Source: Adenophora triphylla var. japonica
Lineage: Eukaryota; Streptophyta; Magnoliopsida; Asterales; Campanulaceae
Length of the DNA: 64,000 nucleotides
Direction of reading: 5' to 3'
NCBI GenBank assembly: GCA_022495995.1
Contig: JAFEMH010000163.1
Location: 806,001 to 870,000, forward strand
The notes below the pieces were generated by a model. That model was not told the origin of the DNA, did not search any database, and saw only the letters and a list, made by a program, of their open reading frames with translations. Positions 1-11,717 of this stretch are shown one piece after another. How positions within the stretch are numbered: position 1 is the stretch's first letter; every line of letters starts with the position of its first letter. The position numbers and the translations under genes are program-made.

Positions 1-264
1 TATATACTTAGAGAGAGAGAGAGAGAGAGGGGAACAATCCTTATCCTTATAAGCTTCATCTTCCTCAACTCACCTACATAAGAATGTTTCTTCTAAATTA
101 CTTACATTTGTATATTTCAAGGAAGGTATGAACGTTTGAATATGATTTTTATTAAAATTGTTATCTCTTTGGTATGTGATTATTATTAAATATATGCAGG
201 AATTTTTGATCAATTTGGATTTAATAGCAAATATTTGGAAATTAAAAGCATATAATTAGTACGG
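1..264 (+). promoter_or_regulatory. 5' leader of permease copy 1 with a likely UTR intron
   Basis: A GA microsatellite at about 11-29 is followed by leader sequence that is nearly the same as the leader of the second permease gene (59470-59728). In both, a segment starting GTATGAACG (about 127) and ending TATGCAG (about 199) has intron-like ends, so a 5' UTR intron is likely. The start codon at 265 is the first ATG of the conserved coding exon in both copies. I see no clear TATA box that can be separated from the AT-rich background. Confidence 0.45.
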
Positions 265-2333
265 ATGGGGAAAATTGAAGCTAATGGCCATGGAGTGGCG
301 CCACCAGTTTTTGGTTAGTTCTTTTTCCTTTAAACTTTTTATTTACTTCGATTAAATCAGAATTATGCTTTCAATTTCAGATTTAATTATATATTGTTTC
401 ATATTAAATTTTGATTTTAGGGTTTCTACTTTCTTCGTCGTAAATTACTGAGTATTTGACTTTGTTATAATATGTTAACTTTTGTTAACTTTCAGAAACT
501 TTCATTATCGTAAATTAAGAGTGTGATTTTCGTTAAATTTTACTAATGACTGTTAATTTTTTTGAATGTCGTTAGGAAACTAGATGATTTTGATCGCGTG
601 TATGTAGTATTATAGTTGGTATTGTTTAGAATAATACATACTCCCTCCGTCCCACGTTAGGTTACTCGTTTACTATTGAGAACGGAAAAGATAGTTGTTG
701 TGAGTATGATAAGTGGGTCCCATGATTATTGACATTTTCAATAAATGTTAGGATCATAATTTAATTGATTTGCCGAAAAATAGTCAAAATATAATAATTT
801 GTTTTAGGAGGGAATATGGAATTGGATTTGCTCATAAGAGTTTGCTCCTCTTGTCGTTGCGAGTGTTTATAATTTTGTCACGTTCCTCTATTGGTGGGTG
901 GGTGGATAGTTAGAATTAATTTGATATATATGAGATTTACGTCAAGTCATATTAATATCACTCACAGATCCAAAAAGAGAAAATAAAATGTTGAAAAATT
1001 CAGATCAGTGGCAGCAGTAACGCTGTAGCTTGTGCTTGTTGTTGGAACGGTTCGGATATGAGAAAATATACATGTAATAAATATGATCTTATATTTTAGG
1101 GGAGATGTGTAATTTTTATAATTAAGGGACCAAATATGCAATACCCTAAGAGTTCAGTGACTTATGCTTTTTATTTTTCGGATTTTCATAGTAACCTATT
1201 TCATATATTTTGTTTGAACAGTTCCATCTGAAATTTTAGAAGACAAAAACCAAGCTGCAAAAGTCTCAAACTCTGCACGTTACAAATGGTGGCTAGCAAT
1301 CATCATCTTCATAACATTCGCCCTCTCCGGCCAGTCAGTCGCCACCCTCTTGGGCCGCCTTTACTTCGACAAAGGCGGAAATAGCAAATGGATGGCAACC
1401 CTAGTTCAAACTTGCGGCTTTCCCGTCCTCCTCCCCTTCATGTTCCTCTACCATAAAAAAGAACGGACCAAGCAAAACAATCGCGCCCACCACAAACCCC
1501 CTCTCTCTCTCCTCTTCTCTCTCTACATTTTCTTAGGCATTTTGTTGGCATCAACTTCCATGTTGTACACATTTGGTCTCGCCTACCTTCCCGTCTCTAC
1601 TTTTTCTCTGATATGTGCAAGTCAACTGGCCTTCAACGCTTTCTTTTCCTACTTCCTAAACGCCCAAAAATTCACTCCGTTTATCACAAACTCTCTAGTT
1701 CTTCTCACCATTTCTTCGGTTCTTCTCGTGTTCCAAAATGACGAAAAGGGGTCTTCTAGTACTATTTCTAAAAAAAACTACACCATTGGGTTCATTTGTA
1801 CTGTTACAACTTCTGCTGGCTATGGATTCATGCTCTCCTTAACAGAACTTGCTTTCAAGAAAGTCTTGAAAACACAAACTATCAGAGTTGTTTTTGACGT
1901 GAGTGTTTACCAATCTATTTTCGGGACATTAGCTATTTTGATTGGGCTTTTCGCCAGTGGCGAGTGGAAGGGTATAACTGCAGAGATGGACGGCTATGAT
2001 CAAGGGAAATTATCATACGTGATGAATTTAGTTTGGACGGCCGTTTTTTGGCAAGTTTTTTTTATAGGTTCGGTTGGGTTGATTTATAAAGTTTCTTCGT
2101 TGTTTTCGAATGTCATTAGTGCTGTGGGTTTGCCGATTGTGCCAATTTTTGCAGTGGTGTTTTTCCATGACAAGGTTAATGGAGTGAAGGTGGTCGCTCT
2201 TTTGTTGGCGATCTGGGGATTTATTTCGTATATTTATCAGCATTATCTTGATGACTTGAAGTTGAAGGCCGAAGCCGAAAACGAAGATGAAGATATTGAG
2301 ATGAATTTACCCTCACAACTTGAAAGAAGTTAG
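265..2333 (+). CDS. Purine permease family transporter, copy 1 (two exons)
   Basis: Likely a plasma-membrane transporter of the plant PUP family (drug/metabolite transporter superfamily), whose known members carry purines, cytokinins or related compounds with protons. Exons are 265-313 and 1222-2333; the GT donor at 314 and AG acceptor ending at 1221 join in phase 1. The product is 386 residues, the normal length for the family. About ten hydrophobic segments alternate with short charged loops. Family features include the SGQSVATLLGRLYF stretch near the first membrane segment, the conserved SAGYG motif mid-protein, and the C-terminal block VGLPIVPIFAVVFFHDK. The C-terminus is acidic (EAENEDEDIE). 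An internal ATG at 1350 is not the real start, because the upstream exon and splice sites are conserved in copy 2. The substrate cannot be read from sequence. Confidence 0.9.
641..814. mobile_element. Decayed Stowaway-type MITE in the permease copy 1 intron
   Basis: The sequence after TA at 639-640 begins CTCCCTCCGTCCC and the far end reads GGAGGGAATA, the usual Stowaway termini. The middle contains the phrase GTGAGTATGATAAGTGGG typical of this family. The matching intron of copy 2 (about 60105-60238) keeps the far end (GACGGAGGGAATA) but has lost the near half, so the insertion predates the gene duplication. Confidence 0.6.
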
Positions 2334-2903
2334 TTTGGTAATCAACAATATGTTGCAGGAACATATATATAGAGATATTATACAAATATTTGAAGATTAA
2401 GAATGTTGCTAAACTAGTCATTTCTTCAAAGAACAAGTTATAGCATTTGATTAATTATGTTTAACTTACATTTTCTTCATTTTTACAATCGTATTACATA
2501 CAAATATTGAGTTTGGATACTTGGACAGTCACACAGATATTTTAGCTTTATATTTATGTTGGTTGTTCTATGTTCTAATTATACACAACTGATAGGTTAA
2601 GGGAATCAACGAATGACTGAAAGTATGGACTCCATACAAGTATGGTTGAGAGTTTGATAACTGATCATTTCAGATTTCAAAACCTGTCTGAAAGCTAGTG
2701 ATATATTCTCCATTAATATCTTGAAGGTGCAGCACAGATCCCACATCAGTGTCATCATTATTTCATGTTTCACATGTGTACGACGAGAGATATGAAGAGT
2801 CCCTGTAACACAAAATATATGCTGTTTTACACAATTTCGGATGCTGGGTTACTAATTTTTCTTCGTTTACATTTGTTCAGCGATGAGTCTGTGATATTAT
2901 TAT
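2334..2903. other. Intergenic DNA, no gene seen
   Basis: The first 170 bases match the region after permease copy 2 and mark the 3' edge of the duplicated block near 2504. The remainder up to the RWA fragment has no open frame with recognisable coding character. Confidence 0.5.
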
Positions 2904-4312
2904 ATGTACACTAGTTGGAAGTATGCAGGGCTTGTTTTCCTTCTTTCAGTTTTTATGGCTAACTCGATTGTTCTCCTGGGAAGCAGTCATTCAGACAACA
3001 ATTTGGTTGAACTGGAAAACGAAACAATCAAGGAAGATGATCGAGCTGCTTTACTTGAAGGCGGCCTCACAAAATCTGCTTCCACGAAGTTACCCAACTC
3101 ATCCATCAAATCAAACTTAATTAGGTGAAATTTATCTTTCTTATGTAGTGTTTGGTTTATTCTCTCGCTCTCTTTCTCTCTCTAATCATGGCCAGAAGTC
3201 TCTCTTACTTTTTGATGCTCTGGATTTCTAGGTTCATGACAATGGAGGACTCTTTCCTGCTTGAAAATCGAGCAACTTTGAGAGCAATGTAATTCATATT
3301 GCTGTCCCATTCATTTGTTTACCCTATTCGTATGGAAGTATGATGTAACATTTATATTTGATTTTGCAATTTGTGTAGGTCAGAATTTGGGGGAATTTTG
3401 TTCTATTTCTACATATGTGACCGGACTAACGTAATTGCAGAATCAACTAAGGTGATATTTTCTTATATATTGATCGCTGTTTGACACAAGAATTATCCTT
3501 TGGCAGAGCTACAACCGGGATCTTTTCCTCTTCCTCTACATCCTTCTTATCATAGGCTGTGCAATGACTTCTTTGAAGAAACATAGTGACAAGTCGTCAT
3601 TTTCTGGAAAGTCGATACTTTATCTCAATCGACATCAGACAGAGTGGAAAGGATGGATGCAGGCAAGTTTCTTATCTGTTCTCATATTGCTGACTCATTA
3701 ATCTTTGAGTACCAAATGTTTGTCAGTTGTTTTTGTTGTTGAGGGTACTTATCTTTTGAGTTTATATTTTACCCTGAAATGTCAGCAGGTCCTCTTCCTA
3801 ATGTATCATTACTTTGCTGCTACGGAGATATACAACGCAATTCGTGTTTTTATTGCTGCGTATGTGTGGATGACTGGTTTTGGAAACTTTTCTTATTACT
3901 ACATTCGGAAAGATTTTAGTGTCGCTCGGTTTGCTCAGGTGACTTTTTATTCAGTTTCGTTTTATTCTTGACCATGCTTTGCTCAACTATATGATGTGTT
4001 GTAAGTACATTTTTCCTTCACATACTTCTGAATGCTTCTAAACTTCTCCTTTGCAGATGATGTGGAGGCTAAATTTTTTTGTGGCATTTTGCTCTGTCAT
4101 TCTCAACAATGATTATATGCTGTACTACATCTGTCCGATGCATACCCTTTTCACTCTCATGGTATATGGAGCCCTTGGCATTGGCAGCAAGTACAATGAG
4201 ATAAGATCAGTGATGATTATGAAGATCCTTGCTTGCTTTCTCGTGGTTATCTTGATATGGGAGATTCCTGGAGTTTTTGAGTTTGTGTGGAGTCCTTTGG
4301 CCTTCCTCTTGG
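2904..4312 (+). pseudogene. RWA-type polysaccharide O-acetyltransferase, 3'-truncated gene fragment
   Basis: This matches the Reduced Wall Acetylation / CAS1-domain proteins, multi-pass Golgi proteins needed for O-acetylation of cell wall polysaccharides. Exons in order: about 2955-3124, 3232-3288, 3379-3451, 3507-3662, 3789-3938 and 4057-4312. All junction phases agree and there is no internal stop. Recognisable blocks are [69 protein letters not shown] and [19 protein letters not shown]. Exon six ends in a good donor (GTTAGTAAG), but no following exon exists: non-genic DNA and then a copia element follow. More than a third of the usual protein is therefore missing. The extreme N-terminus also fits the family poorly, so the start is uncertain. 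The fourth intron (3663-3788) starts with GC instead of GT. Confidence 0.82.
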
Positions 4313-4629
4313 GTTAGTAAGATCTTTCATTTTTTTTTTGCTTTGCTTAAGGACCATGTTAGCCTGTCTGATATTCTACATGAAATAGAGGGCTGTCACC
4401 TCTGTTCTTAAAAGTAGGGGTGACAATTTGTGAGCATTGAGTCCTATTATGATTTTATCTTGCTTTAAACTAATGTACTTCTTACAATCTCATCAGAAAA
4501 TTTTGGTCCTAGAAAATACAACGAAATGACAACAACCACTCCCAAAATACAACACAATGACAACAACTGCTCCCAAATATCATACGTCGTACTTATCACA
4601 TTAAGCTTCATTGAACATTGCAAGCAATG
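4313..4629. other. Non-genic stretch between the RWA fragment and the copia element
   Basis: It begins as the intron that should follow RWA exon six and then turns into repetitive DNA. A short phrase (ACAAC.ACTCCCAAA with flanking AATGACAACAAC) occurs twice near 4520-4580. The last five bases (CAATG, 4625-4629) are the target duplication of the copia element. No further RWA exon was found here or just after the element. Confidence 0.5.
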
Positions 4630-4865
4630 TGTAAGAGAGAAAGAAGAAGTTTCCTAATCTCTCCAATTAGTTTCCTAATCTCTCTAGCATTCCTTTTGTA
4701 AATTGTTTCCTTATTTCCTCATTCCTTCTCTGTATTGGATTCTAGAATCCTAGTCCTAGAAGTATTCTTTCTCTTCAAGCTATTACTTGTATAAATAATC
4801 TTCATAGTGATCAATAATATTCTTGGGATTTATTTCACAAATTGTTCTCTTTGTATTTACTGATA
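4630..4865 (+). repeat. 5' LTR of copia element 1
   Basis: 236 bp, from TGTAAGAGAG to CTGATA, matching the LTR at 7604-7839 without a difference that I could see. The terminus is fixed by the CAATG duplication on one side and the primer binding site on the other. TATAAATAATC at about 4791-4801 is a plausible promoter core. Confidence 0.93.
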
Positions 4866-4934
4866 TGGTATCAGAGCCAAACCGTGTTCCTTAGTCTTTT
4901 TTTTTTCTTTCTCAGCTCCGATCACACCACCACT

Positions 4935-7603
4935 ATGACGGACGTTTCCACCATCCCCAACCCCGCCGAACCCGACGTTCCCCTTATCGTTGTTTCTCTA
5001 ATTCATGTCCTAAAACTAACCCCCACAAACTATATTGCTTGGAAAACCCAAATTGAAGCCACCCTCATCAAGGCGACTCTACAAATTCATTGATGGAAGT
5101 CATCCCGCCCCACCCGAAAACCTAACAACCACCACCAAAGCCATCCCTGCCACCGAAGATACCCCTGCCACCCCCTCCACCACCGTCTCCTCTCCTAACC
5201 TAGCCTACCAAACATGATTTCGTCAGGACAAACTGATTCTTGGTGCTTTGGCAGGTACGCTATCCTCCGACTTAGTTCCCCTTATATCCTTATGCACTAC
5301 AACCTTGGATGCTTGGAAAATCCTTACAAAAACTTATGCCAATCCCTCAAAAGTCACTTTAAACAACTTAAGGATCACCTCAAAAACATCACCAAAGGCA
5401 ACCACACCATCACCGAATTTATGAGAGACATGAAATCTTGTTCCGACCAACTTGCTTCCCTTGGCCGACCCATTGATCCCGACGACCTAGTAGATAGAAT
5501 CCTCGACCAACTCAATGACCAAGATTTTGATACCGTCATCCATGCCGTCCAAAATCGAGAAAACCCCATCACCTTTGATGAGTTACATGAAAAACTCATC
5601 AATAGAGAATTATCCCTCAAGCATAAGACCAAAACCAACCCCAACCCCTTTCCTGCCTCAGTTAACTACTCCTCTCGCCAACCCAACAACAACAACAACA
5701 ACAACCGCAACAACCCCAATACCTACAACCGCCAACCCAATCCCAATTCCCAACCATCAAACTTCAATCCCAACAAACAACCCTATAAAGGCACATGTCA
5801 ATGGTGCCGTCAACCCGGCCACTTCCTCTCCCAATGCCCATCCTTCCGTTCCTAATTTCCCAACGTCACTATGCCTACCCCCCCTGGTCCAACAACCCCA
5901 ACAACAACTTCCGATCCCCCAACCAATTCCAATACAATCGGCCAACCACCATTTTTTGCCCTAACAACCCTCCAGCCCTTTATGCCGCCACCGCCCCACA
6001 CCCTCAACAACATTCCTCTTGGCTCCTTGATAGTGGTGCGACTCATCACGCCACCAACAACCTCTCCAACCTATCCCTTCACTCTCCATACAATGGCACC
6101 GAAGAACTTTTCATAGGCGATGGCTCGAGTCTCTCAATCGCAAATACTGGTTCTACCTCTCTCCTTACTCCTTTTTCTTCCTTTAAATTAAATCATGTCC
6201 TTCATGTTCCTTCTCTGTCTCGCAATATTATCTCAATTTCCAAATTTTGTCAAGATAATAATGCTTCCATCACCTTCTCATCTTCCTCCTTTTTTGTGAA
6301 GGACAATCTCAATGGGAAAATCCTACTCCAAGGTCAACCTAGCTCTGGCGTCTATGAATGGCTTCCTTTTCGCTCCGCTGTTCACTCTGCGTCTGTCTCA
6401 TCAGCTTCAAATTGGCATCACCGCCTAGGACATCCCTCTTATTCAGTTTTACGCCTTCTTAGTAATAGCTTTAGTTTAGACATCCCAACTGTTCGGGATT
6501 TTCATTGGTCTTAAGCAGGCCCCACGTGCTTGGTATAATGAGCTCCGTCTTTACTTACTCTCTCTTGGGTTCAAAAATTGTGTTTCCGACTCATCCTTGT
6601 TCACACTTCATCATGGCAATGGCATTATTTATCTCCTTGTTTATGTGGATGACATCATTCTTACAGGGTCTAATGTGGAGAGCTTAAATTCATTCATTAA
6701 CATGTTTTCTAAGAGATTTTCCTTGAAGGATCTTGGCTCACTGTCTTATTTTCTTAGGGTTGAAGTGCTTCCTCATCCTCAAGGAATTTTCCTAAGCCAA
6801 CAAAAATACATACAGGATCTTCTTGCAAAATCACAGATGGCGGAATCAAATCCAGTCCCAATACCTATGGCACCGCACCCTTCTCTCTCGGTTTCCAAAG
6901 GCACTCCACTCTTGGATCCCTCGGAATATCGAGCTCTTGTGGGTAGTCTACAATATCTCTCCCTGACAAGGATGGATATCTCTTTTGTAGTCAACAGACT
7001 GTCTCAGTTTATGCATAAACCCACTTCTGACCATTGGGCTGCCTTGAAACACGTTCTTCGATATCTTGTGGGTACAATTTCAAATGGGTTGCTTATTTAC
7101 AAGGACTCACCTCTATCTCTGCATGCATTTACCGATGCTGATTGGGCAGGAGACATGGATACCTACGTCTCAACTACAGGGTATATTGTTTATCTAGGGA
7201 AAAATGCCCTGTCCTGGAGCTCTCGTAAGCAAAGGACCTTGGCTCGCTCCTCTATCGAAGCCGAGTATAGAGCAGTTGCTGCTACCACAGCTGAAGTCAT
7301 TTAGGTACAAAATCTTCTCCTTGAGCTCAACTCTGGTTCAACCGATTCTCCAGTCATCTATTGTGATAATTTGGGTGCGACATATGTGGCTGCGAATCCA
7401 AGGTTCCATTCTCGCATGAAACATCTTGGGCTAGACTATCATTTTGTTTGAGAGAAAGTCCAAAATAATTCCTTATGCGTTACCTTTATTTCAAGTAATG
7501 ATCAGTTGGCAGATGCATTGACAAAACCTCTACCTCGGGCTCGGTTTCAGTATATCATGACCAAGATTGGACTTGCCTCTCGGTCGTCCATCTTGCGGGG
7601 GCA
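4935..7603 (+). pseudogene. Remnant gag-pol of copia element 1
   Basis: Gag begins at an ATG at 4935 and then shifts frame near 5090. The main gag frame (5214-5855) ends in a CCHC zinc knuckle (CQWCRQPGHFLSQC). The protease motif LLDSGATHHA and the pre-integrase motif WHHRLGHPSY lie in 5795-6490. The sequence then jumps near 6495 straight to the mid reverse-transcriptase motif (LKQAPRAWYNELR), so integrase is deleted. The reverse transcriptase YVDD box is at about 6645 and the RNase H motif with SSRKQRTLARSSIEAEYRA at about 7220. Two in-frame stops interrupt the RNase H region (about 7301 and 7448). It cannot make its own enzymes. Confidence 0.88.
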
Positions 7604-7839
7604 TGTAAGAGAGAAAGAAGAAGTTTCCTAATCTCTCCAATTAGTTTCCTAATCTCTCTAGCATTCCTTTTGTAAATTGTTTCCTTATTTCCTCATTCCT
7701 TCTCTGTATTGGATTCTAGAATCCTAGTCCTAGAAGTATTCTTTCTCTTCAAGCTATTACTTGTATAAATAATCTTCATAGTGATCAATAATATTCTTGG
7801 GATTTATTTCACAAATTGTTCTCTTTGTATTTACTGATA
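7604..7839 (+). repeat. 3' LTR of copia element 1
   Basis: 236 bp, same sequence as the 5' LTR. It is followed by the target duplication CAATG (7840-7844). Confidence 0.93.
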
Positions 7840-7844
7840 CAATG

Positions 7845-8278
7845 TATTTCTTAAACATTGAAAATGAAAGAAAAAGCAAAAGAAAAATAAATACCTCGAG
7901 AGTGTTGAGATAATTTATAAAAAAGAATCAGTAGGCAGTGTTTGTGTGTTACAAATTTTCCCTTGTTTCAAAAGGATGCCAGTAGTTAACATCAATGACT
8001 CATCTTGTAAGCCTCAGATCAAAACATTTGAAATGGAGGGAGTATTGCTGTTCTATAGGACGACCCAAAAACCAATACACACCTCTTCTATTTTTTTATT
8101 TTTTTATTTTTTTTTTAGGCGAAAAGGGCAGTGCCCCCTAAATTTTATTAAAAATTAAAAAGTACAACACACCTCTTCTATTGAGACAGAGGGAGTATGA
8201 AAGATCTTTGCTAGTTGCAATACTTCCTTGGAATAGACATTTTGCTTAGAAGCTCGGGAAAGACAGGGAAGCCTACTG
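7845..8278. other. Gene-free stretch with MITE debris
   Basis: It holds isolated Stowaway-like ends (GGAGGGAGTAT near 8036 and AGAGGGAGTATG near 8188) and a short retroposed fragment listed separately. No exon of the RWA gene continues here. Confidence 0.5.
8093..8166 (-). mobile_element. Short non-LTR retroposon 3' end with a 16-bp target duplication
   Basis: The 16-bp phrase ACACACCTCTTCTATT occurs at 8077-8092 and again at 8167-8182. The 74 bp between them starts with a T-rich run, which is a poly(A) tail read on the minus strand, preceded on that strand by GGGGGCACTGCCC. This is the pattern of a severely 5'-truncated LINE or a SINE fragment. Confidence 0.7.
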
Positions 8279-10610
8279 TCAGAGATTTCGGACCTGTATC
8301 TGACTATCTAACCTTCTTAGTCTATCAAGATCTGCTACAACCTCTTTCATGCTTGGCCTTCTCTTGGAATTCATTTCCAAGCATCTCATAGCAAGCTTAG
8401 CCACAGTAACGATCTCCTCTTCCCTCCCTTCATTCACAACCAGGGTCTCTAGAGTTTCAAACAAGCAGTTATGTTTCATTGAACACTTGAAATGATGAGC
8501 AAGACAATCATCAGAACTCATTGAGGGAGCAGCTCTTCTTCCAGTCAAGAGTTCAGCAAGAACCACTCCAAAGGCATAAACATCGCTCTTATCCGTAAGT
8601 TTCCCTGTACGGAAGTATTCAGGGTCCAAGTACCCAAATGTGCCTCCCACAAGTGTTGTTAAGTGAGTTTTGGTCACGGAAACTGGCTTCGACAGTCCAA
8701 AGTCAGAAACCACAGCCCTTAAATTTCCATCCAATAAAATGTTTCCAGATTTGACATCTCTATGAAATATGGCTATTGAAGCATAAGAGTGCAAATAAGC
8801 TAGAGCCCCTGCAACTTCAGCAGCAATCCTTAAGCGGGTCCCCCAGAGAAGTGTTGATACATGTTCATCATTATGAAGATGGTACGATAGGGTCCCATTG
8901 GATACATATTCGTATACGAGCAGTGGGACTTCATACTCTAGACAACAGCCTAGAAGTTTGACTATATTCCTGTGGTTTAGCTGAGAGAGAATGAAGACTT
9001 CATTAATGAAGTGGCTTACTTGACCTTCATCTATTACATTTGATTTCTTTATTGCCACGATGCTCCCATCTGATAGCATCCCCTTGTACACAGTACCATA
9101 TCCTCCCTTGCCAAGAATGCGAGTTCCATTGAAATTTTCGGTAGCCTTTTCCATCTCTTCGGTCAGGTAATGTTTTAGCTTAATCTCATTTGCCGAAGAA
9201 AGGGAATTCTGTTGCTGCAGCAGCAACCCTCCATTCCTCTCAAAGTTCTTTATTTTAATCATATTTTTCTTCCTCATCTTATGTTTGTGGTAAAGCCAGT
9301 CACCAAAAATACAGAACAGGAGAAGCCCAGCAGCTGTCCCAGTGCCTACAATCTCAAGAAAGTGAGTATGATAATGGGATAAGCTAAAAGTTTATTTAAC
9401 CCGCTAAAGCTCTTAAGTGAGAGCTCGGAAAGTTTATTTTACCTGTACCAATAATTAAGCCGAGTCGACTTGTCACTTTGTCGTGTCGGCATCCATTTTC
9501 AGGCCCTTTACCATCACTTACATAACCAGGAGGGCAAGTGCAATGGTAACTTCCTGGTGTGTTAACACAAAGATATCCAGTTTGGCAAGGACTGCTGCTG
9601 TGTTGTTCACACTCGTTGATATCTATTTTGAGTATTGAAAATGGCAATCGGGAGATTTAGTTTGCAGAAAGACGGGTTCTAACGAAAGCCAACAAGACGT
9701 ACTAGCTAGGAAACACAACATTACCTTTGCATCCACTAGGAAGGTAAGGATTCCCTTGATAACCTTGCAAGCAGCTGCATCGATATCCAGATCCCTCAGT
9801 TGAGTCAGTACAATAACTGTTTTGGGAGCACGAGTAGCTTTCTCTTTGAAGTGCATCATGGCAAGTAATGTTCTCAATTACCCAATTGAACACCACCGGC
9901 AGGACAAAATCTTCACCACTTGTATCACTAGTGTTGAATGCAATTACTTTTTCGTAGCCCTTTTCAACAATGAATGCAAAGCTACATGACCGAGAGTTCC
10001 GGGATTCGTTATACATACTAATACTAGCAATAAGCAAATCAAACGCCCTGAGACCTCCAGGAACAGCAGCCTGACAACAACCATTGATTCCGGAACAAGA
10101 AGTGCTAGTAGAAAATTCAACAATGGGGTTAGTATTGTTGCAAAGGGATACACACCCACTCCTCTCTATCGAGCTTACACTATCAGTTGTATAAGTAAAG
10201 ACACCACAACCAATTCCTATTATCATATTGTGACTGTGGGAATAAGTAAACCGCGGGTCTAACATTCCAAGGGACAACTCCCAAGAAGCTGATCCCTCCG
10301 GTAGGCAAAGAGTAACGCCTCCACTAACTCCCCATACCGAGTCCAGCGAGATCTCCGAAATGTAAAGCCCTTGAGCTAATTTCAGAGGAAAGGGATCCAG
10401 GCTTCGGTTACATACAACTTCAAATGGCTTGTCCCAGTAGCACCCTTCGCCTATGCCGAAGGGATAAATCACTGTCATGTTTCCGCATTTCTCTTGGCAA
10501 CCTGGCTTTGCCATAGAGGCTTTTGTCTCTTGTAGTTGAAGCAATAGCGAGAAGACTGACACTAGGACTAGGAGCACGACACTTACCTGCATTCTATCTT
10601 GCATGAGCAC
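8279..10610 (-). CDS. Wall-associated receptor kinase-like protein (three exons)
   Basis: Plasma-membrane receptor kinase of the WAK/WAKL family, whose members bind cell wall pectin and signal through a cytoplasmic Ser/Thr kinase. Exons on the minus strand are 10610-9725, 9622-9443 and 9345-8279. They sum to 2133 bases (710 residues) with GT/AG introns in agreeing phase. Order: signal peptide (1-32), galacturonan-binding domain (GCQEKCGNMTVIYPFGIGEGC), EGF-like repeat, calcium-binding EGF (CKDINEC across the first junction, ending CRHD), membrane segment (about 356-372), then kinase. Kinase residues: GKGGYG (about 434), VAIKK lysine (455), HRDVKSGN (about 550), DFG (570) and GTFGYLDPEYF. All catalytic residues are present, so it should be active. 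The three-exon structure is typical of WAK genes. Which of the nearby ATGs (10610, 10604, 10592) is used is uncertain. Confidence 0.93.
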
Positions 10611-11516
10611 TAAAGTCTTAGATCAGCCTGTTTAGGACTGTTCAAGCGTAATTATGTGTCTTGAGTTCGAGACCTGCAGGGAACGGAGTAACTTTAAAAC
10701 ATGGTACACAAAGCTTTGCCGTCCTTAGGATCCTACCCGGATGCAATCTGGATTAGTCAGAGTTTTCAAAATGCGATAGGAAATTGAATTGCTTAGACCA
10801 AGAGAAAAAAAGAAGAATCTTGAGCTGCCGTGGGTTCTACCTAAAATTTGTAGTTTCTTCCTTGGCTAAGACATGGTCGATAAACACTAGATAGGCCCAT
10901 ACAAAACCAAGATAATTATTCTAATTGTACTTTAAATTATCTCACTGTAAGGATTAGTATGCCTCATTCTTGTTTCGCATCGCATTGAACAAAAAAAAAT
11001 TGTGCTAAACCTTGTATGAAATATCAGTTATATCACTAGATGACACTTTTAGTCGTTTCAAGAATATTACCGTGCATGAGACATTTTTCATATCATATTT
11101 CGTTAAAAATATTGTTGAACAAATTTCAGGTAGTTGCCATGGCAGAGCTACTGCCTGGAATCTCGAGGTTTTTGACGGAGCAGATGCAAGACTAAGACTG
11201 AATAGTTGGAGTGTAAGTTTAGCAGAATTGAAAGCAGGACATGGGTGATCACATTTGATTCGATGGAAAAATTATCCAAGCTTCCGAGTATTTCGCTATC
11301 TTAGATCTATAGCAAAAGATAAATAGATAAAAAGATAACGTACCTTGACAATGTTGTGATCATTTATAAATCCGTAGATCAAGCTGGTGCGGATATATAG
11401 ACTCTTGAATTATGGACTTCTTACACCTTCATACTCATCCCAGCATTCTCAAACGTCTTGGTTCCATATTAAACATGCAAAAGTTTGAGAAAGGACTGGA
11501 AAGATAATACATCAGA
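10611..11516. other. Region upstream of the receptor kinase, no gene
   Basis: This holds the presumed promoter and leader of the minus-strand kinase gene. The only open frame of note (11012-11248) has no recognisable motif and looks accidental. Confidence 0.5.
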
Positions 11517-11717
11517 CAACTACGAAAAAATTGTGGATTAGTGACGACAGTTTACCATGGAAACTTTTTTCCATGGTAATTCCCAATGAATTTACCTAGG
11601 AATTTTATTTCCTAGGAAAATACCAAGGAATTTTTTTTCCATGGTTAATTCCGAGGAATTTAGGAAGGAGAAATTTTCCTAAAGAAATTTGCAAGGAATT
11701 TACCAAGGAAACATTTT
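11517..11717. repeat. CACTA-like terminal fragment, left side of gypsy element 1
   Basis: ACTACGAAAAAATT followed by TAGTGACGAC resembles a degraded CACTA terminus. After it come many overlapping copies of GGAATTT, ACCAAGGAA and TTTCCTAGG in both orientations. The same motif mix continues on the far side of gypsy element 1 (31440-31760), so the gypsy element probably landed inside this older repeat. I found no matching right terminus. Confidence 0.4.

Larger units (their letters stand above)
4630..7839 (+). mobile_element. Ty1/copia LTR retrotransposon, internally deleted, very young
   Basis: Two 236-bp LTRs (4630-4865 and 7604-7839) look identical by eye. The target duplication CAATG lies at 4625-4629 and 7840-7844. 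Directly after the left LTR is the primer binding site TGGTATCAGAGCC (4866-4878, initiator methionine tRNA type). A purine-rich tract with GGGGGCA precedes the right LTR. The element is only 3.2 kb because the region for integrase and the N-terminal half of reverse transcriptase is missing. The LTRs start with TG and end with TA, a non-canonical end pair. Confidence 0.95.

Noticed and set aside
1350..2333. Taking the permease gene to begin at the ATG at 1350
   Set aside because: The upstream exon, splice sites and the first membrane segment are conserved in both copies, so the longer spliced model is better.
5375..5644. Minus-strand frame opposite copia element 1 gag
   Set aside because: Shadow of the gag frame; no motif of its own.
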